DNA of 64,000 bases, taken from positions 1,865,001-1,929,000 of the forward strand of contig NZ_OZ038524.1 of the NCBI RefSeq assembly GCF_964036635.1, written 5' to 3'. The notes beneath the pieces are model-generated. The model was not told the DNA's origin, ran no database searches, and saw nothing but the letters and a program-made list of their open reading frames with translations. How positions within the stretch are numbered: position 1 is the stretch's first letter; the number at the start of each line of letters is the position of its first letter. This DNA comes from Tenacibaculum dicentrarchi. Lineage in GTDB: Bacteria > Bacteroidota > Bacteroidia > Flavobacteriales > Flavobacteriaceae. Positions 21,419-29,678 of the stretch are shown here, in pieces. Both the position numbers and the translations under genes were made by a program.

Positions 21419-21450
21419 AAAACTCAGGATTTTATAAAATCCTGAGTTTT
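21419..21450. terminator. Bidirectional terminator between the surface locus and MarR gene
   Basis: AAAACTCAGGATTTT, AT, then the exact reverse complement: a 15-pair hairpin flanked by A and T runs. It serves the plus-strand surface operon and the convergent minus-strand MarR gene. Confidence 0.85.
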
Positions 21451-21475
21451 TACATTTAAAATATTAAATGAGTTT

Positions 21476-21913
21476 TTATCTGATTTTATCTAATAAATCA
21501 CTTAATAAAGTTGCTTCATTTTCTGTTAAATTATCTAAAAAATTTAGTTCTGTTGAGGTATCAATTGTTGTTAACAATTCTAAACCTTTCTTAGATATGT
21601 TAATATAAACAACTCTCCTATCATGTTTACATCGAATGCGTTCTATAAATTTCTTATCGCATAATTTATCCATTAAACGAGTTGCATTAGGTGCTCGTTC
21701 AATCATTCTGTCTTTAATAACTTGTACTTTTATAGGCTTACTTGCACCTCTTAAAATTCGTAAAATATTAAATTGCTGTGGTGATATTCCGTAAGGCTTA
21801 AAAAAATCATTTTCATTACTACTTAACCAGTTTGCTGTATATTTTATATTGATAAGTGCCTTTATTTTATTATTCGGAAATTTAGATTTTATATCCTCAG
21901 AAATATCTCCCAT
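21476..21913 (-). CDS. MarR family transcriptional regulator
   Basis: 145 residues. Winged helix-turn-helix in the middle (about 45-100): GISPQQFNILRILRG, then RAPNATRLMDKLCDKKFIERIRC and the wing HDRRVVYINISKKG. Dimerisation helices lie at both ends. It follows the OsmC gene on the same strand with an 82-base gap that contains its own promoter-like box, so it may be separately transcribed. A role in controlling the OsmC peroxidase is plausible by analogy with OhrR, but the cysteine sensing site of OhrR is not evident; the Cys residues are in the recognition/wing region. Confidence 0.88.
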   Translation of the reverse strand: MGDISEDIKSKFPNNKIKALINIKYTANWLSSNENDFFKPYGISPQQFNILRILRGASKPIKVQVIKDRMIERAPNATRLMDKLCDKKFIERIRCKHDRRVVYINISKKGLELLTTIDTSTELNFLDNLTENEATLLSDLLDKIR

Positions 21914-21934
21914 TCTTTATTTAATTTTTATTCG

Positions 21935-21950
21935 TTTGTAAACAAAAATA
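21935..21950 (-). promoter_or_regulatory. Promoter and small palindrome of the MarR gene
   Basis: On the minus strand TATTTTTG (21943-21950) fits TAnnTTTG. The palindrome TTTGT-AA-ACAAA (21935-21946) overlaps its downstream end, a typical position for MarR self-repression. It is 22 bases before the start codon. Confidence 0.4.
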
Positions 21951-21995
21951 CAAAAACAACTTTACATTCCAAGGAATATAAAAACAATACAACTA

Positions 21996-22403
21996 TTATT
22001 GAATACTACTTACTATTTCGGTTGTTCCTTTTACCATTTGTGCAACAGGACATGTTCCTGCAACTTCTAATAATATTTCTTTTTGAGCTTTAGTTATCTC
22101 TTTTTCAAAAGATATTTTTTCTATTAATGATTTTTTTATTCCTTCGGATGTTAACCTTATTTGCTGTGTAACATTAACTGTAATTTCACCTACATTCCAA
22201 TTTTTATTTTCGGCATAGGTTCTTAAAGTTATGGAAACACAACCACCAATTGCGGTTAATAAATATTCAACAGGTGTTGGTCCATTATTGTCTCCTCCTT
22301 TTTCAACAGGCTGATCTGTAATTACAAAATGATTTCTCATTTTTGCTTCCGCCACATAATTACGATTACTTAATATTACTTTTGATGATACTTTACCTGC
22401 CAT
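21996..22403 (-). CDS. OsmC/Ohr family protein
   Basis: 135 residues of the OsmC fold, a thiol-dependent reductase of organic hydroperoxides or related stress protein in the cytoplasm. The two family cysteines are visible: Cys55 in AIGGCVSITL and Cys118 in AGTCPVAQMV. The N-terminal strands include VEKGGDNNGPTPVEYLL, the usual active-site approach. It matches the YhfA/OsmC branch better than Ohr proper, so hydroperoxide activity is likely but the substrate is not certain. It is divergent from the MarR-GNAT gene and precedes a MarR gene. Confidence 0.88.
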   Translation of the reverse strand: MAGKVSSKVILSNRNYVAEAKMRNHFVITDQPVEKGGDNNGPTPVEYLLTAIGGCVSITLRTYAENKNWNVGEITVNVTQQIRLTSEGIKKSLIEKISFEKEITKAQKEILLEVAGTCPVAQMVKGTTEIVSSIQ

Positions 22404-22572
22404 TATTTTATATTTTTCGTTATAAATATAAGAAACTACACTTAAAATAGCAGTAACTACTCTAAAATCAACACAAAAATTTTAAATTTAATTACCACAG
22501 AAACTATCTTCTAGGGCTTTAAAAATATTTTAATACTGTGTTTTTAATTTCATCAATAAACCATACATTTAC

Positions 22573-22596
22573 ATAAGTACTTATATAAATACTTAT
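22573..22596 (+). promoter_or_regulatory. Tandem palindromes, candidate operator of the MarR-GNAT gene
   Basis: ATAAGTACTTAT (22573-22584), a perfect 12-base palindrome, is followed with no gap by ATAAATACTTAT (22585-22596), one base different. The start codon is 8 bases further on. Two abutting 12-base palindromes suggest cooperative binding of two regulator dimers. The rest of the 22404-22603 gap shows nothing else. Confidence 0.6.
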
Positions 22597-22603
22597 TATA
22601 AAT

Positions 22604-23593
22604 ATGGATGCGTTAAAAGGATTTGGAGAAATAGGAATCGGATCACGTCTAAAAAGAGTGAGTGAATACATGATGCGAGAAACTCAATTGGTTTATGATG
22701 CTTTTAATATTGATTTTGACCCCTATCTATTTCCAGCTTTTAAAATTATAAAAAATAAAAAAGGAGTTACAAATACCCAAATAACAAACAGCTTACAAAT
22801 TTCGCAACCTGCCACAACACAAGCGATCAATAAACTATTAAAAAAAGAATTAATTTTCTTAGAAGAAGACAAACTTGACAAGCGTAAAAAGGTAATATTT
22901 CTGTCTAAAAAAGGCAAACAATTAGTTAAAACTGTAACACCTCTTTGGAATAGTATTGAATATATAATTAAAGAATACACCTATATATCTTCCAATTCAT
23001 TAGTAGAACATTTAAATATTTTAGAAGAAAAATTTAATAAAAAATCATTCAGTCAAGCAATTATAATACACACTAAAATGACGTTAAAAAAAACAACTTC
23101 TCTTGAAATCATATCTTTTAAACCAGTCTACGCTACTGATTTTTATAATTTAAACATCGAATGGATTTCTTCTTTTTTTGAAGTAGAGGCTTATGACAAA
23201 GAAGTTTTAAAAAATCCTGACACGTATATTATTAACAAAGGCGGGCATATTTTTTTCGCAAAACTAGACGATAAAATTATTGGAACCGTTGCTTTAATGC
23301 CGATAAAAAACAAAAAAGAATCATCAGAAAAGAATAAACCAACTGTTTTTGAACTTACCAAAATGGCGGTTTCCCCTCAATATAGAGGCTTTAAAACAGG
23401 GCAAAAATTAATGCAAAAATGTATTGATTTTGCAAAAAGCCAACAATTTAGTAAGCTTGTTTTATATTCTAACCGAAAACTTGAAAATGCTATTTATATT
23501 TATAAAAAATATGGTTTTTTAGAAATTCCTGTAGAAAAAAACTGTCCTTACGAGCGTTCTGACATTAAAATGTCGTTAAAAATAAACGACTAA
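22604..23593 (+). CDS. MarR helix-turn-helix / GNAT acetyltransferase fusion
   Basis: 329 residues. The N-terminal half (about 1-145) is a MarR winged helix (VTNTQITNSLQISQPATTQAINKLLKKE, then KLDKRKKVIFLSKKG). The C-terminal half (about 165-329) is a GNAT N-acetyltransferase with the acetyl-CoA loop in MAVSPQYRGFKTGQKLMQKCI. Such fusions are known and presumed to couple a small-molecule acetylation to regulation; the substrate here is unknown. Tandem palindromes sit directly before the start, suggesting autoregulation. The start at 22604 keeps the whole HTH. Confidence 0.88.
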   Translation: MDALKGFGEIGIGSRLKRVSEYMMRETQLVYDAFNIDFDPYLFPAFKIIKNKKGVTNTQITNSLQISQPATTQAINKLLKKELIFLEEDKLDKRKKVIFLSKKGKQLVKTVTPLWNSIEYIIKEYTYISSNSLVEHLNILEEKFNKKSFSQAIIIHTKMTLKKTTSLEIISFKPVYATDFYNLNIEWISSFFEVEAYDKEVLKNPDTYIINKGGHIFFAKLDDKIIGTVALMPIKNKKESSEKNKPTVFELTKMAVSPQYRGFKTGQKLMQKCIDFAKSQQFSKLVLYSNRKLENAIYIYKKYGFLEIPVEKNCPYERSDIKMSLKIND

Positions 23594-23641
23594 GAAGAAG
23601 AAGTTAATGCCATATCTGCTGTAATCAAACGCCTAACTTTC

Positions 23642-23671
23642 TTGTATTTTAAAGGGTTTTTCTTACTTTAG
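23642..23671 (+). promoter_or_regulatory. Promoter of the acyl-CoA carboxylase gene
   Basis: TTG (23642-23644), 19 bases, then TACTTTAG (23664-23671), one base off TAnnTTTG. It lies 27 bases before the ATG at 23699, which supports that start over the in-frame ATG at 23675 that would sit almost on the promoter box. Confidence 0.5.
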
Positions 23672-23698
23672 CAGTTGCAAATAAATAACCGATTATCT

Positions 23699-25327
23699 AT
23701 GGATATTAACTTCAATAAAAACGAAGATTACAATAAACTTTTAGTAGCTGATTTACGTAAACGTTTTGTCAAAGTTAAATTAGGCGGAGGACAAAAACGT
23801 ATTGATAAACAACATGAAAAAGGAAAATTATCAGCTCGTGAACGTATCGATTATCTTTTAGATGATAAAAAAAAATCTATAGAAATTGGGGCTTTTGCAG
23901 GCGATAAAATGTATCAAGAACACGGCGGATGCCCGTCTGGTGGAGTTGTTGTAAAAATGGGATACGTTAGCGGAAAACAATGTATTGTTGTAGCTAATGA
24001 TGCCACTGTAAAAGCTGGTGCTTGGTTTCCTATTACAGGAAAAAAGAATTTAAGAGCTCAAGAAATATCCATAGAAAATAAATTACCTATTATTTATTTG
24101 GTAGATTCTGCGGGAGTATATCTTCCTTTACAAGATGAAATTTTTCCTGATAAAGAACACTTCGGACGTATTTTTAGAAACAATGCGATGATGAGCAGTA
24201 TGGGAATTACACAAATTTCTGCAATTATGGGAAGTTGTGTTGCAGGTGGTGCTTATTTGCCAATTATGAGTGATGAAGCTATTATTGTTGATAAAACAGC
24301 CAGTATTTTTTTAGCAGGAAGCTATTTAGTAAAAGCAGCTATTGGTGAAACTATTGATAATGAAACTTTAGGTGGCGCAACTACACATTGCGAAATATCA
24401 GGTGTTACCGATTATAAATCTAAAGATGATAAAGATGCTTTAGACACTATTAAAAATTTAATGGACAAAATTGGAGATTCTGACAAAGCTGGCTTCAATA
24501 GAAAAGAAGCAGTCCCTCCAAAAGAAAATGAAGATGATATTTTTGGAATTCTTCCAAAGGAAAGAAATTCACAATATGATATGTTAGAAATTATCAAACG
24601 TTTGGTTGATAATTCTGAATTTGAACAATACAAAGAAGGCTACGGAAAAACAATTATTACAGGCTACGCACGTATGGACGGTTGGGCTGTTGGTATTGTT
24701 GCTAATCAACGAAAATTAGTGAAAAATGCCAAAGGAGAAATGCAATTTGGAGGTGTAATTTATAATGATTCTGCTGATAAAGCAACTCGTTTTATTGCTA
24801 ATTGTAACCAGAAAAAAATTCCTTTAGTTTTTTTACAAGATGTTACTGGTTTTATGGTTGGTTCAAAATCTGAACACGGTGGAATTATAAAAGACGGCGC
24901 AAAAATGGTAAATGCGGTAAGTAATTCTGTCGTTCCAAAATTTACTATTATTATTGGTAATTCATACGGTGCAGGAAATTACGCAATGTGCGGGAAAGCC
25001 TACGACCCTCGATTAATTGCTGCTTGGCCAAGTGCCGAACTTGCAGTTATGAGCGGAAATTCGGCAGCTAAAGTTTTATTACAGATAGAAAAATCATCCT
25101 TAAAAAAACAAGGTGAAGAAATTACACCTGAAAAAGAAGCTGAATTATTCGAAAAAATAAAATCACGTTACGATAATCAAATTTCACCTTATTATGCAGC
25201 TGCAAGAATTTGGACTGATGGAGTTATTAATCCGTTAGACACTAGAACTTGGATTTCAATGGGAATTGAAGCTGCAAATAATGCTCCTATTGAAAAGAAA
25301 TTTAACTTAGGAATTATTCAAGTATAA
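23699..25327 (+). CDS. Acyl-CoA carboxylase, beta (carboxyltransferase) subunit
   Basis: Transfers the carboxyl group from carboxybiotin to an acyl-CoA. 542 residues from the ATG at 23699 (MDINFNKNED), chosen because a promoter box overlaps the upstream in-frame ATG. Both crotonase-like carboxyltransferase halves are present: N-terminal GKLSARERIDYLLD, ITGKKNLRAQEI, DSAGVYLPLQ, and GGAYLPIMSDEA; C-terminal FLQDVTGFMVGS, GNSYGAGNYAMCG and WPSAELAVM. GAYLPIMSDE and the C-terminal LDTRTW fit a 3-methylcrotonyl-CoA carboxylase (leucine breakdown) better than propionyl-CoA carboxylase, but the substrate is not certain. The biotin-carrying alpha subunit is not adjacent. Confidence 0.88.
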   Translation: MDINFNKNEDYNKLLVADLRKRFVKVKLGGGQKRIDKQHEKGKLSARERIDYLLDDKKKSIEIGAFAGDKMYQEHGGCPSGGVVVKMGYVSGKQCIVVANDATVKAGAWFPITGKKNLRAQEISIENKLPIIYLVDSAGVYLPLQDEIFPDKEHFGRIFRNNAMMSSMGITQISAIMGSCVAGGAYLPIMSDEAIIVDKTASIFLAGSYLVKAAIGETIDNETLGGATTHCEISGVTDYKSKDDKDALDTIKNLMDKIGDSDKAGFNRKEAVPPKENEDDIFGILPKERNSQYDMLEIIKRLVDNSEFEQYKEGYGKTIITGYARMDGWAVGIVANQRKLVKNAKGEMQFGGVIYNDSADKATRFIANCNQKKIPLVFLQDVTGFMVGSKSEHGGIIKDGAKMVNAVSNSVVPKFTIIIGNSYGAGNYAMCGKAYDPRLIAAWPSAELAVMSGNSAAKVLLQIEKSSLKKQGEEITPEKEAELFEKIKSRYDNQISPYYAAARIWTDGVINPLDTRTWISMGIEAANNAPIEKKFNLGIIQV

Positions 25328-25350
25328 TCTATAAAAAAGCATCATTAGTT

Positions 25351-27333
25351 ATGAAGAAAAAAATTTTAGGAGGTATTATAATCGCTTTTGTAGGTTTTTT
25401 AGTATATCAAGCATACATTTTTACGCTTGGTAATCAAGATAATATTAAACCTATTTACTTAATACCCGATGATGCTGTTTTTATTTTAGATACAGAAAGA
25501 CCTATTGACACTTGGGATGAAATTAGTGCTAGTGATATTTGGAAACATCTACAAAAAAACAGTTATTTTAAAGACATCAGTAAAAGTTTAAACACTTTAG
25601 ACAACGTTATTAAAGAACAAAAAAGTATTCTTGATTTTGTTGGTGAACGAGATGTATTAATTTCTGCACATGTTTATAAAACTAAAAAATATGATTTTTT
25701 ATATGTAGTTGATTTAGAAAAACTATCTAAACTTAATTTCTTAAAAAGTAGTATTGCTAATTTAGCAGGTAACGATTTTAAAATTACTAACAGAATATAT
25801 AAAAATCAAGAAATAACAGAAATTTACGACAAAACAAAAAGAGAAACCTTACATATTGCTTTTATCAAAAATCAATTAATTGCTTCTTATACACATATTT
25901 TAGTTGAAAAATCTATCAATCAATATCAAAAACCTGTTATTGGTAGAGATGTTAATTTTGTTGAAATTACCAAAGAAACCCCTGAAGATGGTTTCTTTAA
26001 ATTATTTTTTCAATATAAATATTTAGATAAGTACCTTTCTTGTTTTGCTGATAAAACCAATACAAAAGTTATTAAAAACATTCAAAATTCGCTGTATTAT
26101 TCAGGTTTTGATGTTTCTTTAATTGAAGGAACTATTATTCAAGCAGATGGATATACGAACGTAAAAGAAAATTCTGAAAGCTATTTAACAGCCATTCAAA
26201 AATCAGGAAAAGGAAAAAGAACTATTGCTAATATAGCACCAAAAAATACAGCTCTTTATCTTAGTTTCGCTTTTGATAGTTTTAATACTTTTCATGAAAA
26301 TTTTGAAAGCCTAAAAAAAGTAAATCCTCAAGAATTTGAAGTTTATACCAAACAAATTAAAGAAATTGAAAACAAATTAGATATAAACATCAACAAAAAT
26401 GTGTATAGTTGGATAGGAAATGAAGTTGCTTTAATTCATTTTAACTCTTCATTATCTAAAAATAAAAAAGATATTGCAGCTATTTTTAAAACTTCTGATA
26501 TTAAAAAAGCTACTAAAAATTTAAATTTTATCTTATCTAAAATAAAAGAAAAAACACCTTTGCAATTTAAACAAATTAACTACAAAAATCATACAATTAA
26601 TTTTTTAGACTTAAACGGATTCTTTAAAATGATAGTTGGTAATATGTTTAAAAATATGGAAAAACCTTATTTTACTATTATTAATGATTATGTAATATTT
26701 AGTGCTAGTCCTAATACTTTAAAAGAAATTATTAATAACAATATTAGTAATTACACCTTAGCTTCATCAAAAGAATTTGAAGAATTTAATTATCTATTCG
26801 ATAAAAAATCTACTATTTTCACTTACATAAATACACCTTATATTTTTAATGATGTAGTAAGTTTAGGTGATAGAAAAACACAAGTGCAAATCAAAAAAAA
26901 TAAAGAATATATTATTTGTTTTAATCAATTTGGTATGCAATTAACTTCTGAAGGAAATATTTTTAAAAGTTCTATTACCACTACTTTTAATAATCCGAAA
27001 TTAGTTTTAGAAAAAATCACTTTAGATAAAAAATTAAAAAAAGAAGAAGCGTTAAAATTAGCATCTAAAAAAAATACAGAAAATAATATATTTAATTTTA
27101 AAGAAATACATCCGTCAGATTTAAGTGCCTCAACCTACAAAGAATATTATGACAACGGTAATTTACAGTTTGAAGTAAATTTAAAAGATGGTTTATTAGA
27201 TGGAAAATTTCGAATGTACTATCAAAACGGGAAATTAAAACTAAAAGGAAGCTACAAAAACGGCAAGAAATCAGGTACTTGGCGTGCTTATGATACTCAA
27301 GAAAATAAGCTACTTATCAAAAAAAGATTTTAA
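25351..27333 (+). CDS. Membrane-anchored protein with C-terminal MORN repeats
   Basis: 660 residues. An N-terminal membrane anchor or uncleaved signal (about 5-25) precedes a large, charged, probably periplasmic domain (about 35-560) that opens with IKPIYLIPDDAVFILDTERPIDTW. At the end are two to three MORN-type repeats (about 590-650: EYYDNGNLQFEVNLKDGLLDG, then YYQNGKLKLKGSYKNGKKSG), the module of YwqK-like proteins. It starts 23 bases after the carboxylase stop and may be co-transcribed. I recognise it as a conserved flavobacterial hypothetical but know no function. Confidence 0.75.
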   Translation: MKKKILGGIIIAFVGFLVYQAYIFTLGNQDNIKPIYLIPDDAVFILDTERPIDTWDEISASDIWKHLQKNSYFKDISKSLNTLDNVIKEQKSILDFVGERDVLISAHVYKTKKYDFLYVVDLEKLSKLNFLKSSIANLAGNDFKITNRIYKNQEITEIYDKTKRETLHIAFIKNQLIASYTHILVEKSINQYQKPVIGRDVNFVEITKETPEDGFFKLFFQYKYLDKYLSCFADKTNTKVIKNIQNSLYYSGFDVSLIEGTIIQADGYTNVKENSESYLTAIQKSGKGKRTIANIAPKNTALYLSFAFDSFNTFHENFESLKKVNPQEFEVYTKQIKEIENKLDININKNVYSWIGNEVALIHFNSSLSKNKKDIAAIFKTSDIKKATKNLNFILSKIKEKTPLQFKQINYKNHTINFLDLNGFFKMIVGNMFKNMEKPYFTIINDYVIFSASPNTLKEIINNNISNYTLASSKEFEEFNYLFDKKSTIFTYINTPYIFNDVVSLGDRKTQVQIKKNKEYIICFNQFGMQLTSEGNIFKSSITTTFNNPKLVLEKITLDKKLKKEEALKLASKKNTENNIFNFKEIHPSDLSASTYKEYYDNGNLQFEVNLKDGLLDGKFRMYYQNGKLKLKGSYKNGKKSGTWRAYDTQENKLLIKKRF

Positions 27334-27364
27334 TTGTAAATAATTACTGCAATAACTACATTTG
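27334..27364 (+). promoter_or_regulatory. Promoter of yebC
   Basis: TTG (27334-27336), 20 bases, TACATTTG (27357-27364): a textbook Bacteroidota promoter, overlapping the end of the previous gene. The transcript would have a 5' leader of about 40 bases, in which GCGTAAAAATAAT is nearly repeated (27372 and 27389). Confidence 0.7.
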
Positions 27365-27410
27365 TCATTGCGTAAAAATAATTTTAGCGTAAAAATAATA
27401 ATTTAATAAA

Positions 27411-28127
27411 ATGGGAAGAGCATTCGAACTTAGAAAAGGACGTAAGATGAAGCGTTGGTCTGCAATGGCTAAAACATTTACCAGAATTGGTAAAGATATT
27501 GTAATGGCAATTAAAGATGGTGGGCCAAACCCCGAAGCAAACTCACGTTTAAGGGCGGTAATGCAAAATGCAAAGGCAGCAAACATGCCTAAAGACAATG
27601 TAGAGCGCGCCATTAAAAAAGCGGTAGATAAAGATACAAGCGACTATAAAGAAGCGTTATTTGAAGGCTATGCTCCACACGGAATTGCCGTTGTGGTAGA
27701 AACAGCAACCGACAATAATAATAGAACTGTTGCTAATGTACGTTCTGTATTTAATAAATGTAACGGAAACTTAGGAACTTCAGGTTCTGTTCTTTTTATG
27801 TTTGACCGTGTTTGTAATTTTACAGTAAAAAAAGAAGATATTACTGTTGATTTAGAAGAGTTAGAGTTAGAACTTATTGACTTTGAAGTTGAAGAAGTTT
27901 TTAATGATGACGAAGGAATTATTATTTATGCACCATTTGAACAATTTGGGGCTATTCAATCTTATTTTGAAGATAATAATGTAGAAATTTTATCATCAGG
28001 TTTTGAAAGAATTCCTGCTTCTACCATGAAGCTTTCTGAAGAACAGCAAGCAGATGTAGAGAAGTTATTAGAAAAATTAGAAGATGATGATGATGTTCAA
28101 AATGTTTATCATAGCATGGTAATGTAA
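27411..28127 (+). CDS. yebC: YebC/PmpR family protein
   Basis: 238 residues, full length for the family. The N-terminal block GRAFELRKGRKMKRWSAMAK, the KDGGPNPEANSRLR segment and NMPKDNVERAIKKA are diagnostic, as is GYAPHGIAVVVE in domain 2. YebC proteins were described as DNA-binding regulators; more recent work assigns a ribosome-associated role in translating difficult proline stretches. It is monocistronic, with a strong promoter before it and a terminator after it, and is the last intact gene before the decayed island. Confidence 0.95.
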   Translation: MGRAFELRKGRKMKRWSAMAKTFTRIGKDIVMAIKDGGPNPEANSRLRAVMQNAKAANMPKDNVERAIKKAVDKDTSDYKEALFEGYAPHGIAVVVETATDNNNRTVANVRSVFNKCNGNLGTSGSVLFMFDRVCNFTVKKEDITVDLEELELELIDFEVEEVFNDDEGIIIYAPFEQFGAIQSYFEDNNVEILSSGFERIPASTMKLSEEQQADVEKLLEKLEDDDDVQNVYHSMVM

Positions 28128-28154
28128 AACATTTAAAACCTTATCTTTTAGTAT

Positions 28155-28199
28155 AAAAAAGCGAAATTGTCTAATTAAATTAGATGATTTCGCTTTTTT
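28155..28199 (+). terminator. Terminator of yebC
   Basis: A long hairpin: AAAAAAGCGAAAT pairs with ATTTCGCTTTTTT, with an inner TCTAATT/AATTAGA stem after a short internal loop. A T-run follows on the plus strand. It is 28 bases past the stop. Confidence 0.85.
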
Positions 28200-28311
28200 T
28201 GTAACTTTAAAGACTAGATGCTGAGGCAGTAAAGCTCCTTTTATTTGGGGTATTTTAATGATAAAAGGGAATATTATTCTCGATGTAATTAATTAGCTAT
28301 AATTTAAAAAA

Positions 28312-29159
28312 ATGAAATTACCTGGATATGATTTTGATATTGTAATTATAATTGGAAATGGTTTTGATTTAAGTATTGGATTAAAAACAAGTTATTCTGA
28401 TTTTATAAAAAGTATAGAGTTTCAAGAACTTTTAAAAAATGAAAACTTATTAGCAAAACATTTAAATGGTATTCATACTCTACAGAATTGGATTGATATT
28501 GAGAATGAACTAAAAATATACTCTAAAAAATTTGCAAGTAATAATGAGAATTTCTTCCTTGATTATAAAAAGTTGACACATGCATTAGGACAATATCTTA
28601 ATGGCATTTCAATGCCTAATTTTAATTTAGAAATGCTTGCCGTTAAATTAATTAAAGCTGTAGAAAGAATTCCTACATTGATTATTGACTTTAATTACAC
28701 CGATACCGTTTCGAGAATATCCAATTTTCTTAATTTTGACATATATAATAAAGATTCACTCATTCATCATACGAAAATTCACGGGGCTTTAAGTTCTAAT
28801 GACATAATATTCGGTATCGAAGATAGAACTGATATTTCGCCTAAACACGTTTTTCTTAAAAAATCAGTTAATAAAAATTTCAACCCTATAGATTTTAATA
28901 AAGAAATATTAAAAGTAAAAACTTTGTTGTTTTTGGACATTCATTAGGTGAGACTGACCATATGTATTTTGAGGAATATTTTAGAAAATCATCTACAGCT
29001 TCTAATTCAAGAGAATCACAAAAGATTACAGTTTATCATTATGGAGAAGATAGTTATTATGACCTATTCTCTCAAATTGACAAATTAACTCTAAAGAAAA
29101 TAACTAAATTGAAACAAATAAATAAAGTTGACTTTCAAGATACAAAAAACTATAGCTAA
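28312..29159 (+). pseudogene. abiH: abiH-family abortive infection gene, frameshifted
   Basis: The N-terminal reading frame (28312-28947) has the AbiH hallmarks GNGFDLSIGLKTSYSDFI (15-32), IIDFNYTDT and KIHGAL. It ends abruptly in KTLLFLDIH. The next frame picks up the expected continuation VVFGHSLGETDHMYFEEYF and runs to 29159. One extra A in the A5 run at 28917-28921 would join them into one protein of about 282 residues. AbiH confers abortive infection against lactococcal phages; mechanism little known. The break is either a real inactivation, a phase-variable tract, or a homopolymer sequencing error. It lies beside a cassette-like repeat and a second frameshifted gene. Confidence 0.8.
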
Positions 29160-29239
29160 TAAAATATAAAAAACATAGGAATATTGTGTTAAACATAAAG
29201 TTCTGTGCATATTAACAAAGTCCGCTAAAGAATAAACCG

Positions 29240-29310
29240 AAACGAAAGTGCTTATTAACTGCCCAACAAACCTTATACAAAACTGTTCCCATTCATTATA
29301 GAGCCCCGTT
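29240..29310. repeat. Cassette-like repeat flanking small accessory genes
   Basis: The stretch with GCCCAACAAACCTTATACAA, then CTGTTCCCATTCATTATAG and GAGCCCCGTTTTC lies between the abiH remnant and the small membrane gene. From memory this type of sequence recurs beside single small genes in many Bacteroidota genomes. A weaker relative (CATAACTAACATTGCATAG) occurs at about 29582-29600, on the far side of the small gene. This is suggestive of mobile single-gene cassettes, but I cannot search for copies. Confidence 0.4.
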
Positions 29311-29334
29311 TTCAAAAAAAACTCTAAATAGAAA

Positions 29335-29572
29335 ATGAAAAGTTTAAATAAAATCCCGTTTAAAATATTAACACTTGTAAGTTTAATATGTTTGCTAATT
29401 CCTTTTTCAATATATGTTTTATGGATATATGTTTTCGATTTAGGAACTACACAAGCAAAACGAGTTGCTATTTTTAATAGATTATTTTTTAGATTTTCTT
29501 CATGCTAAATGGAGTACAACAATTCTTAGTATTAGTTTACTATTATTATTGAATTTATATTCAATGATGTAA
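29335..29572 (+). pseudogene. Small two-helix membrane protein gene, frameshifted
   Basis: The frame from 29335 encodes MKSLNKIPFKILTLVS and a hydrophobic helix, then stops after 57 residues. The next frame continues DFLHAKWSTTILSISLLLLL, a second helix, to a stop at 29570-29572. Removing one T from the T6 run at 29485-29490 joins them into about 78 residues with two membrane helices. No family recognised. It is the second homopolymer frameshift within 600 bases. Confidence 0.5.
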
Positions 29573-29626
29573 ATTATTTACCATAACTAACATTGCATAG
29601 AAATTTAATAGTGCTAATTAAGCAAA

Positions 29627-29659
29627 AAAAAGGTTATACTATAAGAGTATAACCTTTTT
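29627..29659 (-). terminator. Terminator of the ribosomal protein operon, after rpsN
   Basis: AAAAAGGTTATACT (29627-29640), ATAAG loop, and its exact reverse complement (29646-29659): a 14-pair hairpin with an A-run on the left that gives a U-tract on the minus strand. It lies 20 bases past the rpsN stop, ending the operon where rpsH would be expected. Confidence 0.85.
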
Positions 29660-29678
29660 ATAAAATAAACTGATATTT

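Noticed and set aside
29091..29315. 74-residue minus-strand ORF over the abiH end and cassette-like repeat
   Set aside because: It is made of the reverse strand of the abiH tail and repeat DNA; no start context or family.
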